From Phlebotomus papatasi (lineage: Eukaryota > Arthropoda > Insecta > Diptera > Psychodidae), in assembly GCF_024763615.1 (NCBI RefSeq), contig NC_077222.1:25172001-25236000 (forward strand): a DNA stretch of 64,000 nt, in the 5' to 3' direction. Positions within the stretch are counted from its first letter, which is position 1; every line of letters begins with the position of its first letter. The notes under the pieces were generated by a model. That model had not been told where the DNA came from and did no database searches. It was given only the letters and a program-made list of their open reading frames with translations. Position numbers and translations under genes: made by a program. Below, one piece after another: positions 23,063 through 35,574 of this stretch.

Positions 23063-25075
23063 CATTAAAAGCTTTTACCGAAAGTGTCCTATCCGTTCTA
23101 TCAATGGCTGGAACTTGAAGCCTTTCACTGAAAATTCATTCTGATTCGTTTGAGTTTCAATTTTAAAAGCTATCACAAAAGGTATTCTCTAATTATGTAA
23201 AGCTTGAAAGGTTTCAAAAGCTGTAACTTGAAAGCTTTGATTGAATTTTGAGTGCTATGTGATTGCTTCAAGTTTTAGAACTTTAAAAAATTTCACTGAC
23301 ATCTCACTGGCTTGCTAGGGCTTCAAAGCTTTTAATTATTTTATTGAAAATGTTCTCTAATTGGCTCTAAAGCATTTAAAACTTCAACTGAAAGCGTTCT
23401 TAATTGTTCTTAATTTGATTAAGTTTCAGAACTTCTATCCAAGTGTCTGCATCTTGAAAGCATTCAAAGCCTTCACTGAAATCGTTCTACAACTGGCTGG
23501 ATCTTGAAAGATTCCACTGAAAAATTTACTGAATCGCTGGAGCTTGAGAGTTTTTAAAGCTTTTATTAAAAATATACTCTAACTGTCAGGAGCTTTAAAG
23601 TATTCACAGTTTTTATAGAACGTACTTTCTTATTAAAGCTTTAAGACATTTAAAATTTGTGCTGAAAGCGTTCTCTAACTGTTTTAAGCTTGAAGGTTTT
23701 TGAAAGCCTTAACAAAAAGTGCTCTGTCATTGGCTGGAACTTGATAATTTTTAAAATTTTTAGTGAAAAGTTTCATTTGCTTGCTGGAGTTTGAAAGCGT
23801 TAATTGCTTTTACTGAAAATGTTCTCAATATGGCTAATGCTTGAAAGTATTTAAAGCCTTCACTGAAAGCGTTCTACAACTGGATGGATCTTGAAAACTT
23901 CCACTCAAAAATTTACTGATCCGCTGGAGCTTGAGAATTTTGAAAGCTTTTATTATAAACGTATTCTAATTGTCTAGAGCTTTAAAGTTTTTTAAAGTTT
24001 TTACAGAATATACTTTCTTACTAAAGCTTTGAGGCATTTAAAATTTGTGCCGAAAGCGTTCCCTATCTGTTTAGAGCTTGAAGGCTTGCAACAGCCTACA
24101 CCAAAAATACTCTATCATTGGCTGGAACTTGGTAACTTATAAAATTTTTAATGAAAAGTTTCATTTACTTGCTGGAGCTTGAAAGCTTTTAATACTTTTA
24201 CTGAAAATACTTTTTAATTGGCTTTGAAAGTATTTAAAGCTTTCCCTGAAAGCGTTCTTAATTTGTCGAAATTTTATAGGTTTGAAAGCTTCCATTTAAT
24301 TATCTGGATCTTGAAAGCATTCAAAGCTCTTATTGAAAGCGTTCTGTGATTGGCTGGAGTTTGACAGCTTTTACTGAAAAGTCTTACTGAGTCACTTTTA
24401 CTAAAAGCGTACTCTAACTGTCTGGAGCTTGAAAGTATTCAAACAGTTTAATGAAAGTATTTTTTTTTACTAAACTTCAATGCATTTAAAATGCGAGTTG
24501 AAAGCGTTCTGTAAACGTTTAGAATTTGAATGCTTTCAATGCTTTCACTGAAAATTCTGTGATTAGCTGAAGCTTGAAAGTATTTTAGGCTCTTACTAAA
24601 AGCGTTGCATAATTCTACATGAAAATTTTCAAGGATTTCTCCGAAAAATCTTGCTGACTTACTAGTGTTTGAAAGTTTTCAAAACCTTCACTGAAAACGT
24701 TTTTTGATTGACTGAAGCTTTAAAGCATTTAAATAATTTATTGAAAGCGTTGTATGAATGGCTTAAGCTTAAAATCTTCAAAGCTTTCACTGAAAAGTCT
24801 CGCTGATTTTCTTGAGCTTGACAATTTGCTAAGTTTCACTGCAAACGTTGGCCGCTTGGCTCAAGTTTAAAAGCAGTTATAGATTTTACTAAAAGGGTTT
24901 TCCTATTAATTAAAGCTTTAGGGCATTTCAAACTTTTTACTGAAAATGTTCTCTCAAATCGTCTTAAGTTTGAAAGCCTTCAAAGTAATGACCAAAAAAC
25001 ATTAATTGACTACATCTTAGAGCTTTCAAAGCTTTTACTGAAAACGTTCTCTAATTGACTGGAGCTGAAATGCAT
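23063..25075. repeat. 50-bp minisatellite with 8-monomer higher-order unit
   Basis: About 2 kb is made of degenerate monomers, typically TTGAAAGC.TTCAAAGC then TTTTACTGAAAACGTTCTC then TAATTGGCTGGAGC. By hand, two neighbouring blocks starting at 23454 and 23841 show the same run of monomer lengths (50, 40, 50, 46-47, 50, 51, 50, 50 bp). This gives a higher-order unit of about 387 bp. A third, more diverged block starts near 24224. Single monomers differ widely while equivalent monomers in adjacent blocks match closely, as in alpha-satellite-like higher-order repeats. Stops occur in all frames, so it is non-coding. Confidence 0.85.
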
Positions 25076-26769
25076 AAATCTTTTTGAATAAACTTCCAAT
25101 TTAAGAAATTTAAGACACGCCTTTTTAAGTATTTGACTAAAGAAAGTTCAAAAAAATATCAAGTTGACAATAACGAAACTGAAAGTACTTATCTTTAGAT
25201 AAAAGTTAAAGTAATGAAAAAACGCAAAACCTCTCACAGTTTTGTTAGGAATTTTACAAGACATCTATTCGTACCTTATACAAGTTTGTTTAGGGAGTGG
25301 CCTAGTTTATTGTGGGCGGAACTTAGAATTTCGTCCAATATAAACGCATACAATGATCTTAAAATATTTTGTATTTACCGCGAAGGTGGCGCTGTATGCA
25401 GAAAGGAGTGAAAAGCATAAGGTCCTTATAAATAAAAACTATGGATATTAGTGCTGAATATAAAGATAATTGTATATAAATTAAAAATTCATAAATAACT
25501 TCTTCTTCCACATACTACAAATTAAATAATATCTAAAACATCTATCAATTTCCATTTCATCTCAACTAGTGCATAGCAATGTAGTAACAATTGTCTAACT
25601 TCCAGCAATATTGTGTTCCTCTAAGCATTACCTGTGTAATTTCATCCATATTTTAAAAAGGAAATTTATTAATAGCATTCAAGTGAGCATAAAATGAACG
25701 TAAATTTCTAATTTTATTGTGCTGAAAATTACCAATTACTTGCTGGTGATTTCTACTGATAAAATGACCTATACTACGGAACATTGCGTGCACGAAAGTC
25801 GTCAACAAAAAATATGCTGTACAAGAGTACCGAAAAAATTTAAATAATAATGTGGGAAAAAATTATGTGTCAGAGGACGTAGGGGAAAAAAAGAATCATG
25901 GAATGTTCATCTGAAGATATCTCTTGGGCGACGAAGGCAGGCAGATAAGACAACTCTCAATCCATTGTTAATTCAATGTAAATAGCCAGGAAGGCGTGGA
26001 AAATATCATGAGGCACAAATATATAGCGATAAATGCACAATTGAATGCATTCATCATCGTGATCATCATCTGTCACTCATTTGAATAAATGCAGAAGAGC
26101 CACACAAAAGTCCAGGCTCCACTGCGAATGGGGCATCTTTCTTCCATGGCTCCGGAGGGAGAATGCACGAGACAACAACATTATCATTGTTGCAGAAGAT
26201 GCGTGAGTGACATGGTCAAGGGAGAGATATTCTGAAGAGAAGATAAATTTACCAAGTCCAAGGTTCGCTATCAAGGAGAAGTTTACTTAGGTGAATTTAC
26301 CACTTTTGGCTATCTTAGTACCACTGTCGCGGCTCTTAAAATACTTAGAACAATAAATAAATTCTTGTTGCGAATTGAATTCACATCTTCTTTGAAAATT
26401 ATAAAAGAAAACGGTTTTCAAGGTACTAGAAAGCGTATTTCTCTACCGATTGAAATTAAGTTTGGACTAGTTGGAAAGGTCTTGGAATTTCTGACAAGCC
26501 TGAACCGATTCCAATTGGTTAGAGATCGGTAATAAATCGATTTTTAACAGATGACTAACTTTTATCCGAAATTCAATTATATTAGGAATTAGAAATTATA
26601 TTATATTAGGGGCAAAATTTGTCAAAACGATAATTTGAATATTCACTATGTTCTAAAATAAAAGAGATTGAGGCTCGAAATTTTTATTAGCCTTCATGAA
26701 CCTTCTTGAACTACTAAAGTTTCAAGGGATTCGAGGAAGGAACTAGGAAAATAGTTAAAGGAAAACAAG
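25076..26769. other. AT-rich DNA, no gene recognised
   Basis: It contains a single AGGTGGCGC box at 25384-25392, identical to the module-2 box of the modular repeat but outside it. A less AT-rich patch with a 65-codon minus frame lies at 26077-26274. Near 26440-26560 the words GGTCTTGGAATTTC and ATCGGTAATAAATCG resemble 62370-62430, suggesting another old dispersed repeat. Confidence 0.4.
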
Positions 26770-26771
26770 TA

Positions 26772-27734
26772 GGGGAAAGTCGTCTGCCTTCAAACGAAAA
26801 ATGGAGTTCCAAATTTAAGATTTTTTTCTGAAGAATCCACAAAATGGATTTTATTTTCTACTACACCAAAAAATTCTCTTGTTCATTCGGCGTATATGAT
26901 TACCTCATTTAGCACTCGCAAGTCCTCAGTTTTTCCTTTTGAGGAAATTAAAAAAGTGATGTCGATTTGTATGAAGGCAGCTGGCATAGTCTGCCTTCAA
27001 ATGCGAGGCAGCTGCCTTTAAATGTTTTTTTTTTCACTGAGAATATTGAATCAATAAAACTAAATGGGCTATAAATGATTAGATTGAAGCCTAACGCACT
27101 CACTAAAATCATCACTGCAGTCAAAAGACATTAAACAATAACTTTTCTTCACATTTTTCTGAAGCACTGTTTTGCACATGAAAATTTGGAAGATAAAGCC
27201 ATTGAAGTTGAAAATTGTCAACTTGAAACATCCCGCCCGGAGCAAGATAGCAAGTTATAAGTTTTTGTATGACGTTCGTCAGAGAAAAGTAGGAGTTCGA
27301 TTTCACATGTTTTGATGTATGGAAAGATAGGATTTAAAGGCACACGACATTAGCATTTAAAGGCTGCTGCAGGGTGATATTTGCAAATTTTTGCCACCCA
27401 CAAAAATTGTGTCATCTGAACCAAAATGTATTTACAGAAATATTAAGCCTGATTAACCTTCTATGTGTCACAATGGAAGATTTATTTGTAAAATGATTTT
27501 TACTATGAAAAATCACATGATTTGTGGAACATCAAAATTACAGTTTAGAGGTCATTTTCATTTTTTTTTATCTAGCATCTAGTAAATAGGAGCTAGGCAC
27601 TCCATTTTTTGATGATTTGTGAGGATGATGGATAGCTACCTAATAGTTAATAGAATATAATTTATGCTTTTGAGAACAACGAAAAAATCGCAACATTTGA
27701 AGGCTGCTGCATTTAAAGGCAGACGACTTTCCCC
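26772..27734 (+). mobile_element. 963-bp TA-flanked TIR element, copy A
   Basis: It begins GGGGAAAGTCGTCTGCCTTC and ends with the inverse (GGCAGACGACTTTCCCC). TA flanks both sides at 26770-26771 and 27735-27736. Interior words GGCAGCTGCC and TTTAAAGGC recur near both arms. It is about 97% identical by eye to 33029-33458, which lies in the opposite orientation. Short minus-strand frames (for example 27121-27306) show no transposase motif, so it is non-autonomous or its coding region is lost. The low divergence suggests recent activity. Confidence 0.88.
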
Positions 27735-27736
27735 TA

Positions 27737-28990
27737 CCATGCAGTTGTCGTAAAATCAAACAGGTATCCGCCAATGAATTCAAAACTAAAAGTGTCACAA
27801 GAATCTACTCGCCTATTTGATGATGATGATTCCAATATTTAGAATAAAAAAGCCAAGAAAGTTAGGATAGTAAATAATAACTCTTTTGTACAAATACGAT
27901 TGATATAAATTTCTAAGTATGAAATAAAACATTAAACATTTTTATTTCTGTTAGAAATATTTTAATCTAGCATTTAAAATTAATTAACATGTTTCAATAA
28001 TGAAAATTATGCGAAAAAAATGCGTCCCAAACATCCCCTTTTGCGTCCCATACTGCCCCAAATCGGGGAGGTTTGGAACAAAGCGTCAAGTTAAATTTCA
28101 AGACGTCAAGACAAGTCAAGTCCAAGAAAATTCACTTATTTTTCAAGTTCTATCAAGTACTTATTATAAAGTCAATACCCATAAGTATTCCATAGACAAC
28201 ATGAAATTTTAATACATTATTGTGATTTTTTGGAATGTTGTCTCAAAGTCAAAACATGAAAAAGTGTCCAAAACCTCTCCGGTCTCCCCTATTTGATACT
28301 TTTAATGTTTGCGAGAGTAAAACGTCAGAAATTATTCGAAGAGTGACAAAATTTGCCCCAGCAATTTTGAGAATCTCCACAAAATCGACTTTTGGAAAAT
28401 GATTCGAAAATCACATTTCTTTCGAGATAGAGGAAAATGGTCTTCTGCAATGTTGTAGAGCAGTAAATTTCCTATAAGAATATGCTAATTCTAAAACGTT
28501 TAATTTTTCTCAGAGCTCGTGAATGATTAAATATGTGTTTTGACAAGTTTTGCCCCAGTCTCTCCAACTCATAAGGTATTTTGGGCAATATTTAGAGTGA
28601 TTTATAAGTCCGTTCAAATCGGTTGTGAACCGGAAATGCATTGGTTAAGAACCGAAGAGTTAAGTTTCGTCCGAAAATCAATTCTATTACTCATAACTAA
28701 TTTGAGGGATCGTTTCAGGGATTTATGAATCAGTTTAAATCGGTTGTGATCCGGTAAACGGTAAACGATACGGAAACACTTTTAAGGTATAAGGGAAGAG
28801 TACCCCGAATCGGAATGTTAAGAGACATGCTCCATATTTAGTTGAAAATACAGTCCTCAAAACACTAATTGGTATTTTTATGTAAGCTAATGGACACATT
28901 AGTGACCCCTTTTACTATATCTGTGCTTTTGAATTTTTTATTTTTACAGTAAATTAATAAAAAATATGTGTAATTGCAAATTTGCACGCT
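27737..28990. other. decayed TA-type MITE ends, no gene
   Basis: Fragments with GCCCCAAATCGGGGAGGTTTGG (near 28055, spaced as partial arms) and CCAAAACCTCTCCGGTCTCCCCTA (near 28270) face each other. They look like worn arms of the GGGGAGACCGG class seen intact at 59288-60120. AATTTGCCCCAGCAA (28352) and TTTTGCCCCAGTCTC (28547) form another facing or direct pair. No reliable boundaries and no coding potential. Confidence 0.35.
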
Positions 28991-29168
28991 GTACCTCGGA
29001 TCGTCAGGAATTTAATCAGGTGTCTCAGGGAAAATTGGTTTTATAAATTAAATCTGAGTTAATGCACTGCATTCTTGTGAGAGTTAATGGAAAAAAGAAG
29101 CTAATAATTTTTAAAAAATCATTTAATTTGGAGAAAAAATGTGGTATTAACCTGACGATCCGAGGAAC
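28991..29168. mobile_element. 178-bp foldback, GTTCCTCGGATCGTCAGG ends
   Basis: The left end is GTACCTCGGATCGTCAGG and the right end read inward is GTTCCTCGGATCGTCAGG, followed by matching TTAATAC or TTTAAT words. Target duplication is not clear. The inverted repeat at 43587-43729 shares the GGATCGTCAGT word and may be a relative. Confidence 0.65.
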
Positions 29169-32100
29169 ACTGCCGATCGCTGGTGCTCTTCCCTTAGCAT
29201 CTAAGTAACGAGTTCGAGCACTTCGCAAAGCCTGAAACACCTTGACACCGCTTTTAATGCAATTTTTCATATAGGGGATTTTTTTTCAGTTTTGCCAGGA
29301 TAAATCCCCCTTGGATAATCTTCTGGCAAAATCGCAAACGAGGAATTTTTGCAAATGATATATTCCATTTGAGTATGTGGCATAAAAAAAGAACGATATT
29401 GATGATGGATGCATTTACGAAAGTCTCGAGCACGTCGTGCCATGGGCATCCCCTTTTCCCTGATAATACTCATGGCTCAAAAATGTAAGCGCAAATCCAC
29501 AGAGAAGAAGCCACAGGAATAAAACATCTCTGGGTGGATAATGATTGGAATTAGGCGGTCAGGCAGTAGTCTGTGTAGTGGTTGTTGTGCGAGGTCTCCC
29601 CTCAAAATACTAAATTGATTAAATTGACCTAAAACTTGCAAATTGCCCGAGCATTGATATGCTCTGGCTATATGGCAAATCAAACCACTTTTCCCACCCA
29701 CGTTGGTAAGGGAGGTGGGGTACTATAAATGAAATTGCTGCGTGCATAGCGTTGAGAATTTTAAAGAGGAAAATTATGGACGTAAATTATGATGACACTT
29801 GAGGGCACTTTATTGAAATCTCTCTTCGTGAATATTTGGCCCTTTTAGGGCTTCAGCCAACCTCAGAATATTTCACTCCCTCCAACTTTCTACATCTTTT
29901 GGTCTGAGGTATTAAATTTCCTCCATCAACGAATGAGGTCAGAGGTGATTTTACACTTACACGTACAGGGCAAAAATGTTGAAGATTGTAGCGGATTTTA
30001 ACCCAGTGAAATATAAAAGCTTCTTACATCAAATTGATCGAAAAATGTGCACAAGATGTTCTGAGTGGGTGACCTAAAGACCTTTGTACGAAGATTTTGT
30101 GCAGGTCAACAATCCGTTTAACCGTTGAACTTTTAAATTCAAAATATGACATTGATTTGCACCCGAGCACCTCCGAAATCAATCGAATACGATCTGTCGT
30201 TCATAATAAATCATTATGTCTTCCAAATTAGAGGTTGCAACCAGACTCTTCTTCTAAATGAACTAAATTTATCTTTCACTTATCGTGTCTCAGATTTTAC
30301 GACTTTTTTTAATAGGACCGCGTTAAAAGGAAAAAATACCATTAAAAAATTTACTGCCTTCTAATGTGTCTGTCTCTGTTTACTTGAATACTTTTTCCTT
30401 GCTGAAAAGTTTCCCTAAGAGCTCGAATAACAAGCTCGGTTGCCACAAAATAAGCTGTTCACACCTTTTGGTTGCACACTGTGGAGCCAAGACGAAGACA
30501 CAAAGTGAGAGGAAATGTTTACAAGATTTGCATATCGATTGTTTTTTCTGCAATCGAAAGTACGTGTGGTTGAAATGATGGGAGATTAACAGAAAAATTG
30601 AGAGAAATATCCCGATTTATGCGATATGGGGAAGATGGGAGCAAAAAAAGACGCTAAAAACACAAAGTTGTTTACAATTTAGCTTGTTAGGTTTCATATT
30701 ACACACATGAAGGCCTTCATTGAGCACCACGGAAATTTTCACGTGTTTATCCCCATGTCTCTCGACAGTGGGAAATTTTTTTCTTCACATAGAATATCAT
30801 ATTCTGCTGGATAATTTTTAGCGAAGTTTTTAGCATAAGGGGTTCTTGGAGCAATTTAACTGATATTGCAAGTCACTTGGAGAAGGAGTCAGAGGTTATA
30901 ACATAGTGGGGGTAATTTTAGAAAAGAGGTTATGTTCAAAATTTATGTTTGGTTAGAAATGACATAACCTAGTAATGACGAATTTAATTATGGAATAAAA
31001 ATTTCAATCTCTCAATATGCTTCTATAATATTCTGTTACTCCTAAGCAAGAAGTCAGTTTAGGACAACCTCACATTATAACTTGCAATTTTTAAAGGTTA
31101 TGTTCAAGTGGATTATATAACCTCAAAATTGAAACTCTGAAAATTCATGAAACTTTTACCCAGTATTAATGGAGCTAAATATAAGAAGATGTTTTCAATC
31201 TTTTAAATCTTAAATGAAGAACCAAAGAACGATCAACATCTGTAATCACTCTAAATAAATATAAAAAGTTTAAATTGCTTTGCATTATTTTCAAATAAAT
31301 AATTAATAAAGTACAGCAAATACATTTTCAAAAATATGTCCATGAATGTTGTGTTATTTTCAAACAAAACAGCAGTGTATATCTATATCATTCTCATATA
31401 ATTTCTGATAATTTTAAGGTTACGGTTACGTGATTCAAAACCTCAATATTCGAATTTCGATATTTGATGGCTTTACTAGCTTTTTCTTAACATTATGAGA
31501 TTAAGGAAGGAAGATGTTATTAATCTTAGAAGAAAAACTAACGAAAGATCTGCATCTATGATCACTCTGACTAAGCAAACTTAATGGGATAATTACATTC
31601 GATTTATTAATTAGAAGAAATAATTTTATTGTCTTCAAATAAAGAAAAAAAAACAAAATACAGCAAGTAAATAAAAAAAAATAGATAGTAGAAGAAGTGA
31701 ATTGAACCTTGCTGAGCTCAATCTTGCAATTAAAATTGAATTAATCCTTCACTTTTTTCCCCAATGTTAATTTAAGATTATGTTTACACTATCTGGAGTT
31801 TCACAGTGACTCTAGCGATTTTTTCTTAAGAAAGATGACTTATTTAAAAAATATTAAACTCTTGAAGTATTTTATTCGCAAGATTTAAAAAAAAAAACAG
31901 TAACCGGTAAAATAAATAATTTCACTACAATTCTTATAGGGTGGAGCCACCAATTTAGACATTATACATACTTATGAACAGCTTGTAATAATCTTAATTT
32001 CTTACCTAAAACAGATTTCGAAAACTCAAAAAATTGCTAATTACATCATAAACTAATAATTTTATGATTTTTCTAAATTTGTTTTACGTAAGAACAAGAT

Positions 32101-32197
32101 TTTTGCACGCTGTCGTAAGTGTGCAAGTGTATAACGTTCATAAGTGATGACTACACACTACTTATTCTTAAAAGAATTATCCGCTTAGACTTTTACG

Positions 32198-32204
<7 letters not shown>
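29169..32204. other. unique DNA, no gene recognised
   Basis: The first part (29169-30850) is less AT-rich and holds several short frames on both strands without known domains; it could include regulatory sequence. From about 30880 to 31860 the word GGTTATG or its complement CATAACC recurs every 50-150 bp, together with AACCTCAAAA. This hints at an old repeat whose units I cannot delimit; the same words appear at 42880-43300. Confidence 0.35.

Positions 32205-32243
<39 letters not shown>
32205..32243. repeat. (TA)n microsatellite
   Basis: A perfect TA dinucleotide tract of about 19 units. Confidence 0.97.
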
Positions 32244-32246
<3 letters not shown>

Positions 32247-32528
32247 GGAAATAATTTATGTTCGTGAAAATGTAGTAGCCCATTTGGTGACAAATTTAGT
32301 CCTGTGCAATTAATCAAAGAATGAAGACGCATTTTATTCAATTGTGAATTACATATCCCTGAAATATAGTTATTTGTGAAATTTAAAGAAGTATTACCTC
32401 AATATTCAACGTTGTTTCGAATCCTACATGGGGGTTCAACCGGGATGGGGTAGAAAATTGCTGGGAAAGAAAACGAAGAACATTGAATATTGAAGAAGCT
32501 GACGAAAAGTAAGTGGAGAAAAACGTTG

Positions 32529-33028
32529 NNNNNNNNNNNNNNNNNNNNNNNNNNNNNNNNNNNNNNNNNNNNNNNNNNNNNNNNNNNNNNNNNNNNNNNN
32601 NNNNNNNNNNNNNNNNNNNNNNNNNNNNNNNNNNNNNNNNNNNNNNNNNNNNNNNNNNNNNNNNNNNNNNNNNNNNNNNNNNNNNNNNNNNNNNNNNNNN
32701 NNNNNNNNNNNNNNNNNNNNNNNNNNNNNNNNNNNNNNNNNNNNNNNNNNNNNNNNNNNNNNNNNNNNNNNNNNNNNNNNNNNNNNNNNNNNNNNNNNNN
32801 NNNNNNNNNNNNNNNNNNNNNNNNNNNNNNNNNNNNNNNNNNNNNNNNNNNNNNNNNNNNNNNNNNNNNNNNNNNNNNNNNNNNNNNNNNNNNNNNNNNN
32901 NNNNNNNNNNNNNNNNNNNNNNNNNNNNNNNNNNNNNNNNNNNNNNNNNNNNNNNNNNNNNNNNNNNNNNNNNNNNNNNNNNNNNNNNNNNNNNNNNNNN
33001 NNNNNNNNNNNNNNNNNNNNNNNNNNNN
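32529..33028. other. assembly gap of exactly 500 N
   Basis: Five hundred unknown bases; a round number suggests a fixed-size scaffold gap whose true length is unknown. It cuts copy B of the 963-bp TIR element. Apparent long open frames across it are artefacts. Confidence 0.98.
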
Positions 33029-33458
33029 TGGCGTTTTATTACAAATTTTCAAGTGAAAAACAGAGCTTCAGAAAAATGTGAAGAAAAGTTATTTTTTAAT
33101 GTCTTTTGACTGCAGTGATGATTTTAGTGAGTGCGTTAGGCTTCAACCTAATCATTTATAGCCCATTTAGTTTTATTGATTCAATATTCTCAGTGAAAAA
33201 AAAAACATTTAAAGGCAGCTGCCTCGCGTTTAAAGGCAGACTATGCCAGCTGCCTTCATACAAATCGACATCACTTTTTTAATTTCCTCAGAAAGAAAAA
33301 CTGAGGACTTGCAAGTGCTAAATGAGGTAATCATATACGCCGAATGAACAAGAGAATTTTTTGGTGTAGTAGAAAATAAAATCCATTTTGTGGATTCTTC
33401 AGAAAAAAATCTTAAATTTGGAACTACATTTTTCGTTTGAAGGCAGACGACTTTCCCC
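33029..33458 (-). mobile_element. 963-bp TIR element, copy B (cut by gap)
   Basis: The reverse complement of about 26772-27190. It ends GGCAGACGACTTTCCCC then TA (33459-33460). Differences from copy A are few. The remaining ~530 bp and the other TIR are not seen on the left of the gap, so they lie in the gap or are missing. The repeat pair itself may have caused the assembly break. Confidence 0.85.
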
Positions 33459-33460
33459 TA

Positions 33461-35574
33461 GATAAATATATTTCTATATAAGTGTATAGACGCTATTTGA
33501 CTGAAATCCTGAAATTAAATGCTTAAAAGTTTTATTTTTTAATTGCCTTTAAAAATGATTCTTGGTACGCTAATTATTAGTGTTATATGGTTAAAAGTTT
33601 TAGATAATTTTTACTTAAGCGTGAGGGGTCACTGAGAGCCTGAAACCGATATCTCTTACCGTTTGACCTCTAGTCTGATGACAAAACTATGGAAAAATTA
33701 GAAAGGAAAAATTCAAAGTTCAACAAATAAACCTATTTTCTAAGATATCACTTACCACAATTTAAAACAATTTTTAAAAGTAATTAATGATTTAAAATCA
33801 TATTATTAATATTATTTTTTAAATGCCTATCAAGCTGAACTAAAAAAATGAAATGCAAAAGCAAAGTGCTTGATCATTATTTTATAACGCATTGTTAAAA
33901 TATAGTAATGTTCAAGAAAAATATCAATTAATTAAGGATGGAATGAAATGATGCATAGTATTAAATGGGTCCTCCATCATACAAAGTTTTAGTAAATTGG
34001 AACAAGGTATATAGAAAAAATAAAATATTTATATTTTAAGCCCTATTTTGGAATATTTCTTTAAAGGAAATATCTCTATTTAAAAACTTAAAGCATGTCT
34101 CTCAATAAACTAGAAAAAATGATCTTCTAGAAAAATTTAAAAAAAAATCGAAGAATGGTGCTTTTTCAAACATTATTTTTTTTTAATGTACATATCGAAA
34201 AGCAGTTTTTCAAAGACTTATACCATCGATTAAAGATTCGTTAGTTAAAATAATAGCTTTATAAGAACAGATTTTTAAATTGACTTAATTAATATTTTTT
34301 CTCAATGTGAAAGCTTTTTAATAGACAAACTTGTCAACGGAAAGTCAAGAAGTAGAAATTATATATTCAATTACACGAAAGCTTATTTATTTCAATTCGA
34401 GTAATTAAAACGACAAATCAGAGAGTTTTGCGAGATTCCCAAGATTCGCAACTAGTTCGGCCTAACCGGGCATCTAGGTATCTGGGGACGCTTTCCATGC
34501 CCTTCTTGTGAAACTGTCGATGCAGAGAATTTCAACATTGGATGCAAGATTATAGGAGTACATGTATAATTTGTTGGGAGAACGCGTTTCTCCGCCATGA
34601 ACTTGAGTGGTTCTTCTTCTCCAAGTCGCCGTATCAGTTCAATAAACTTGTAAAAGAAGTGGTCTGAACAAATAATACCATTGTTGACATCCGATTCCAT
34701 CATGGTCTTGTGGTTTTCTGTTCACTCACACGTCACATTGCATTCATTTAGTATATTTCCCCTCTTAAGACGTTAACCACGATATCCATCGATTTTGTCT
34801 CCAGAATGACTAGAAAATAAGACGCAATTTCAGCTCAGAATCTCACAAATTCGCTCGTAAATACATTTTTGGACTTGTTTAGCCTCCTATCAATTTAAAC
34901 TGGATGTTTGGCCATCACGAATGTCGAGTTCAAGGTTTACAAAATTGCTGCTGATCGTTCCACGATCGCGAGAGATCATTCCGGGGGCGGCAGACTTGCA
35001 CCAATTTTCTTGTATATAAACTTGCTTAAAATTACCGTGACCTTTATTTCAACGGTGAATTACTCGATCACTGGAGTTCCTACTGTACTCATCACCATGA
35101 ATCTATTTTCAGAGTGAGATTAAAATAAACTGAATTTATTTTTAACCACGCTTCAAAAGATCGCCCCGATGGAATAAGGAATGATGGCAAATGCTACCGA
35201 TGAATCGTGACTGGTGAATCCCAGAAGTTTCAGTAACAAATTAAGCTTCAATTAGTCTATTTTCGAGGATGCGTAGAGAATTGTTTCACCTCATGAGAAC
35301 ATTAGGCTTTTCGGAAATTAAAAAATGAAAAATAGTGTGAAGTAGGAATAAATTGGTTAGAATAGTTAGGAACGCTGGTTTTCAAAGGGTTTGTTATTAC
35401 TAAATAGTGTACCCTGCTTATTTTTTTCTTGTTAACTCCCTAAAATCAAGAATAAAATCGAGGACCGACCTAATTTTGACATTTCCACTTACAGTTTTTT
35501 CATCAAAAATCAATTTTTGACGAAAATTGATCACAGTGTGTAGAGGATTTTATGCTTTAAATTATTTCAAATTA
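33461..35574. other. AT-rich DNA, no gene recognised
   Basis: Very AT-rich to about 34400. A less AT-rich patch follows at 34450-35250 with frames of 83 codons (minus, 34452-34703) and 69 codons (plus, 34908-35117) that I cannot assign. It is possible regulatory or exon sequence, but nothing shows it. Confidence 0.35.

Noticed and set aside
23063..25075. CRISPR-like array or coding repeat
   Set aside because: Repeats are contiguous and degenerate without unique spacers, and stops occur in all frames; the genome is eukaryotic.
30880..31860. GGTTATG/CATAACC-rich repeat
   Set aside because: The word is frequent, but no unit, boundary or alignment could be established by eye.
32399..33109. Long open frames of 188-217 codons
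   Set aside because: They run through 500 N; nearly all residues are unknown.
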